Assembly (NCBI GenBank): GCA_902827055.1
Contig: CADEHD010000079.1
Span: 1 to 8,480, forward strand
From: an uncultured Chloroflexota bacterium
GTDB lineage: Bacteria; Chloroflexota; Dehalococcoidia; UBA2979
Length of the DNA stretch: 8,480 nucleotides
Direction: 5' to 3'
A program made the position numbers and the translations under genes. Within the stretch, counting starts at the first letter, position 1; every line of letters begins with the position of its first letter. Of this stretch, positions 5,813-8,480 are shown one piece after another. The notes below the pieces were generated by a model. It did not search any database and had not been told where the DNA came from. It saw nothing but the letters and a program-made list of their open reading frames with translations.

Positions 5813-6733
5813 CTATCCTCGACTCGCCCGATTCAGCTCGCCCACGGGGATTTCGAGGACGGCAACGATGTGCCCCGCGTGCACGCCCGCAGCGGTGCGC
5901 ACCTGCACGTGAGCGCTGACCTCGGCCCGAGCGGTCTCGAGCTCCCGGTCCACGATTTGCACCTCAGCCACCGTCCCACCCTCGAGGCCTGGTCGGGGTG
6001 GGCCAGCCTCGAGTCCGGCGCCGGCCACCGCGACCTCGGGCGGCGCGACCAGTGTGGTGTCGGGAGGCAGGACGATCCGCACGTGCACGTGCGCGCGCTG
6101 GCGGAACTTCAGGTCCGCTGCGCCCAGCACAGCCTCAAGCGTGACGCCACTCGCATTCGCGGTCGCGCGCGGGAACCCCTCGAGTTGCGGCGCGATTCCG
6201 AAGCCGTCGAAGAGGATGAAGGCGGGCACCTCGCGCACGCGAAACTCGCGATGAAAGTACTTCTGCACGACGACGCCACGCTCGTCGAGCAGGTATGACC
6301 CGGGAAACGGGATGCCGTATAGCGGGTCGTCGCCCTCGATGAGGTCGTTCACGATCCCGAGGCGGTGCATGAACGCCGATCCTTCGTCCGAGAGGAACGG
6401 ATATGTCACGCCGTGCTCGTCGCAGAACTGGGCGTTCGCCCCGACGGGGTCGTTCGATATCGCGACGACCCACACATCGGCTGCCTCGAACTGCGCCAGG
6501 CCTCGTTGCAGCTCAACGAGCTGCGTGCGGCAGAACGCTCACCAGCGCGACGACCGCTGGAACACCACGAGCGCCCGCCGCCCGGCCCGCGCCTCCTCGA
6601 GGTGTACGGCCTCCCCGCGCTGATTGCGGAGCGTGACGTCCGGGAAACGCTCGCCGACAGCGGGACCGGTAGGGAACTCGTCCGTGGCGGGCATGCGCTG
6701 AGCGGCAGGCACGGGCGACGCCGAATCGGTCAC
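5813..6733 (-). CDS. Putative Sec-containing redoxin/peroxiredoxin-like protein with C-terminal DsbD-like domain
   Basis: Read through one in-frame TGA (6541-6539), this is a 306-residue protein. Residues about 20-180 are an AhpC/TSA-type redoxin: VGERFPDVTLRNQRGE, then VVFQRSSRW-U65-AFCRTQLVELQ, VVAISNDP, HGVTYPFLSDEGS, LGIVND and YGIPFPGSYLLDERGVVVQKYF. Homologues have WCPYC or WCPFC here, so TGA sits on the first catalytic Cys and gives a UxxC motif (U65, C68). C104 is the only other Cys. Residues about 195-306 resemble the DsbD N-terminal beta domain (HVHVRIVLPPDTTLVAPPEVAV). No signal peptide is seen. GTG 6733 is chosen because GGGAGGG (6748-6742) lies 8 nt upstream; ATG 6694 is possible. 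A SECIS-like hairpin follows the TGA. Both sides of the TGA are in one frame and homologous to one family, arguing against a random stop. A nonsense-mutated pseudogene is the alternative. Confidence 0.75.
6508..6524 (-). promoter_or_regulatory. Putative bacterial SECIS element in the redoxin gene
   Basis: On the - strand GCAGCUC-GUU-GAGCUGC is a perfect 7-bp stem with a GUU loop (6517-6515). The loop begins after 21 nt from the end of the TGA at 6541-6539. The spacing, small loop and G at the first loop position match the known bacterial SECIS rules. The encoded residues are TQLVEL, normal for the family, so the hairpin is accommodated without disturbing the protein. Confidence 0.65.
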
Positions 6734-6779
6734 CGTGGGCACCCTCCCGCCAACGAGCGCCGTCGTGGCCCGCTCCCCC

Positions 6780-6788
6780 GAGGATAGC
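6780..6788 (-). promoter_or_regulatory. Candidate -10 element (GCTATCCTC) for the redoxin/Sec operon
   Basis: TATCCT (6786-6781) on the - strand lies just after the MFS stop (6808) and about 48 nt before GTG 6733, with the SD GGGAGGG between them. It is the same 9-mer as upstream of the FAH gene. The -35 region (near 6804-6810) is weak. Confidence 0.4.
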
Positions 6789-6807
6789 GCAGCCGCACAT
6801 CGCCTAC

Positions 6808-8148
6808 TCAGACGCCGCGCCACGCCTCGCGGGTGCGCGCGCCCAGCGCTGCCAGCATGATCGCCGCCACGACAGCACCCCCGCCGATGGCTACCTGCGG
6901 GCCGAGGCTGTCCGCGACCACACCGGCGACGAGCACGCCAAACGGCTGCAGCCCCCAGAGCAGGCTCGAGAGGGACATCACGCGACCCCGCATGTGCTCG
7001 GGGGTCTCGACCAGCAGGACGGTCTGCGTCAACGTCTCCACGACCTGCAACCCGAGACCGATGAACAGCACGGTGCCGACGGCCGGCGCCAGGCTGGGGC
7101 TGAACGCGAACCCAGCGGTCGCGACGATCGCGAGCGCGATGCCGGCCACAAAGAGCGGCGCACGCCGCCGCGCCCCGGACGCAGGCACGAGGCCAATCGC
7201 GCCAATGGCCGCACCCACTCCGGCCGCTGTGTAGATCGCGCCGAGCCCGCCCTCGCCGCTGCCGTAGATGTCGCGCACGAACACGGGCGCCAGCTGCTGC
7301 CAGTTGCGGCCCGTCAGGGTCATGACCAGCGCGACGCCGAGGAGGAGCATGACGAGGCGCTCGCCACGCACGTACCGAATCCCGCCGGCCAGGTCGCCGA
7401 GCACGTTGAAGGACCCGGCCCGCTCCCGCCGCGGGATGCGCATCGACGCAATCGAGGCCGCGAGCGCGGCATTCCCGATGCCGTTCGCCAGGAAGCAGCC
7501 GCCCGCACCGAACGCCGCGAGCGTGGCGGCGCCGGCGATCGGTCCCGCGATGGTGGTCAGGGAGAACAGCGCCACGTTGACCGCGACCGCGTTGGCAACG
7601 AGCGTGGGCGGCACGGTGTCGGGAATCAGCGACTGACGGGCGGGGATGTCCATCGCGAAGGCGCACCCCGCGAGGAACGCGAGCACCACCAGCTGCCACA
7701 CGGTGATGTAGCCCCCGAGGATCAGCCCACCCTCGATGAACATCAGCACGGACACGGTCGTGCGCGTGCCCACCAGCAGGTGCTTGCGATACACCCGGTC
7801 GGCGATCACGCCGGAGAGCGGTCCCAGCACGAGGAACGGCAGCGACAGCATGGCGCCTACCAGGGCAACCATCGTGGCGCTGTTCGTCATCTCGAGGACC
7901 AGCCAGCCCTGCGCCACGATGATCATCCACCACCCGCTGAGGGCCATGAACAGGCCTCCCAGGAGCAGGCGGAAATCGCGGTACCGCAACGACTCGAGGG
8001 CGGCGGGCAGGACGCTGCGACCACTCGCGGGTGGCACCACCCACTGGTCGATGGCTACGGTCCGCCTCGGCGTGGGCGAGTCAGGCTCCGGTGGCGCGGC
8101 TGCTGTCAGCTGAGGTGCTTTCGGAACCAGCCCAGGGAGCGCTGCCAC
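6808..8148 (-). CDS. MFS transporter (MFS_3/EntS-like exporter family)
   Basis: This is an inner-membrane proton-coupled efflux protein of the major facilitator superfamily, with about 12 membrane segments. The start of the fold is LRYRDFRLLLGGLFMALSGWWM, typical of the EntS-like MFS_3 group. The loop 2-3 motif GVIADRVYRKHLL (variant of G-x-x-x-D-R-x-G-R-R) follows. Later come FNVLGDLAGGIRYVRGE, the central cytoplasmic loop, and VETPEHMRGRVMSLSSLLWGLQPFG, the conserved segment before helix 11. The substrate is unknown. The start is uncertain: GTG 8148 gives 446 residues but overlaps the preceding gene by 43 nt and has no SD, while GTG 8040 or 8037 would give about 410 residues beginning VVPPASGRS. 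Its upstream neighbour on the - strand is the dienelactone-hydrolase-like gene, and they are probably co-transcribed. Confidence 0.9.
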   Translation of the reverse strand: MAALPGLVPKAPQLTAAAPPEPDSPTPRRTVAIDQWVVPPASGRSVLPAALESLRYRDFRLLLGGLFMALSGWWMIIVAQGWLVLEMTNSATMVALVGAMLSLPFLVLGPLSGVIADRVYRKHLLVGTRTTVSVLMFIEGGLILGGYITVWQLVVLAFLAGCAFAMDIPARQSLIPDTVPPTLVANAVAVNVALFSLTTIAGPIAGAATLAAFGAGGCFLANGIGNAALAASIASMRIPRRERAGSFNVLGDLAGGIRYVRGERLVMLLLGVALVMTLTGRNWQQLAPVFVRDIYGSGEGGLGAIYTAAGVGAAIGAIGLVPASGARRRAPLFVAGIALAIVATAGFAFSPSLAPAVGTVLFIGLGLQVVETLTQTVLLVETPEHMRGRVMSLSSLLWGLQPFGVLVAGVVADSLGPQVAIGGGAVVAAIMLAALGARTREAWRGV

Positions 8149-8480
8149 GAGTCCGCGGCGGACGGCTCGTGGTGGGCGGGGCCACCGTTGAAGAAGGAGT
8201 GCCCGGCGCCCTCGTAGAGCTTCACGTCGCTCTCCACGCCAGCGCGTACGAGGGTGTCACGGAGCATCTCGACCTGCGCCGCGGGGATCCCCTGGTCCAG
8301 CGCCCCATACGAGCCCATCACCGGCACCTTGATCCGGCCGATCGCCTCGGCGTCGGGCATGCCGCCACCGTAATAGACGTGCACGGCGTCCACGCTCGAG
8401 GTCGGTCGGATCGCGGTCGCCAGGGTGAGGCCTCCACCCATGCAGAAGCCGGTGCAGCCGACCTTCGCAACGCCCTTGGT
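8106..8480 (-). CDS. Dienelactone hydrolase family protein, 5' end outside the window
   Basis: The last 124 residues of an alpha/beta-hydrolase of the dienelactone hydrolase family are present. The nucleophile elbow reads GCTGFCMGGG, with Cys13 of the fragment as nucleophile as in classic DLH (G-x-C-x-G). The acid is D62 in GALDQGIP and the base H94 in YEGAGHSFF, so the Cys-Asp-His triad is complete. The family hydrolyses dienelactones in chlorocatechol breakdown, but many members act on other esters, and the context gives no aromatic-degradation genes. The frame runs off the window edge at 8480, so the ATG at 8441 is internal. It ends with TGA at 8106-8108, overlapping the longest form of the MFS gene. 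Confidence 0.93.
   Translation of the reverse strand, partial: TKGVAKVGCTGFCMGGGLTLATAIRPTSSVDAVHVYYGGGMPDAEAIGRIKVPVMGSYGALDQGIPAAQVEMLRDTLVRAGVESDVKLYEGAGHSFFNGGPAHHEPSAADSWQRSLGWFRKHLS

Noticed and set aside
4543..6298. Long + strand ORFs (4543-5457, 5198-6298) opposite purU and the Sec genes
   Set aside because: They are antisense shadows. The - strand products match known families residue by residue.
5813..6541. Redoxin as a nonsense-mutated pseudogene
   Set aside because: Only one stop interrupts it. It is TGA at the exact catalytic Cys position with a SECIS-like hairpin, the frame is otherwise intact, and the neighbour shows the same pattern. Kept only as an alternative.
6808..6810. 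TGA of the MFS gene as a recoded codon
   Set aside because: The protein is full length with its expected C-terminus, and the sequence beyond is Arg-rich noise.
6539..8044. Long - strand ORF of 501 codons ending at the redoxin TGA
   Set aside because: Only its last part (from GTG 6733) is real redoxin sequence. The upstream part is an Arg/Ala/Gly-rich shadow of the MFS gene in another frame.
6994..8217. 407-codon + strand ORF opposite the MFS gene
   Set aside because: Composition is Arg/His/Gln/Gly-rich with no recognisable domain. It is an antisense shadow typical of GC-rich DNA.

Overview
This is a GC-rich (roughly two-thirds G+C), densely coding window from a flagellated bacterium. A short FlgD, a TIGR02530-type flagellar protein and FlgE are adjacent. 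Several genes have GTG starts or apparently leaderless promoters, and two genes appear to use selenocysteine. Together these suggest a high-GC Gram-positive-like lineage such as a deep Actinomycetota (Thermoleophilia-like). That placement is inference with modest confidence.

Layout. Positions 1-3603 are read on the + strand: the C-terminal part of flgD, a small flagellar-operon protein, a 142-nt gap with three consecutive hairpins, flgE, an exported or membrane-anchored beta-propeller protein, and a small cysteine-rich zinc-binding protein. A palindromic gap (3604-3673) separates these from the - strand block. Read in the direction of transcription, that block is: a dienelactone-hydrolase-like enzyme (partial, entering at 8480), an MFS exporter, a redoxin/peroxiredoxin-like protein with a C-terminal DsbD-like domain, a small Cys/His-rich protein, PurU (formyltetrahydrofolate deformylase), and a fumarylacetoacetate-hydrolase-family enzyme.

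The most interesting part is 5537-6733. The redoxin gene is interrupted by one in-frame TGA exactly where homologues carry the first cysteine of a WCxxC active site, so it reads W-U-A-F-C. The gene immediately downstream, whose ATG directly abuts the redoxin stop codon, also has an in-frame TGA, directly after a CCGNHGEPGC motif. Beyond it the frame stays open for 33 codons and encodes a Gly/Ser linker and a His/Asp-rich tail. Each TGA is followed at 21 and 19 nt by a perfect hairpin (7 and 8 bp) with the same three-base loop, GUU. This matches the spacing and loop rule of bacterial SECIS elements. I read this as a two-gene selenoprotein operon: a Sec-containing redoxin and an undescribed small Sec/His-rich protein. 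Ordinary annotation would call it a broken gene plus a 57-residue hypothetical protein.

The flagellar genes build the hook (FlgD cap, FlgE subunit). PurU releases formate and THF from 10-formyl-THF. The hydrolases and the exporter look like general metabolism, and no single pathway links them to the selenoprotein pair. No tRNA, rRNA, CRISPR array or insertion sequence was seen, and no gene-free stretch exceeds 160 bases.
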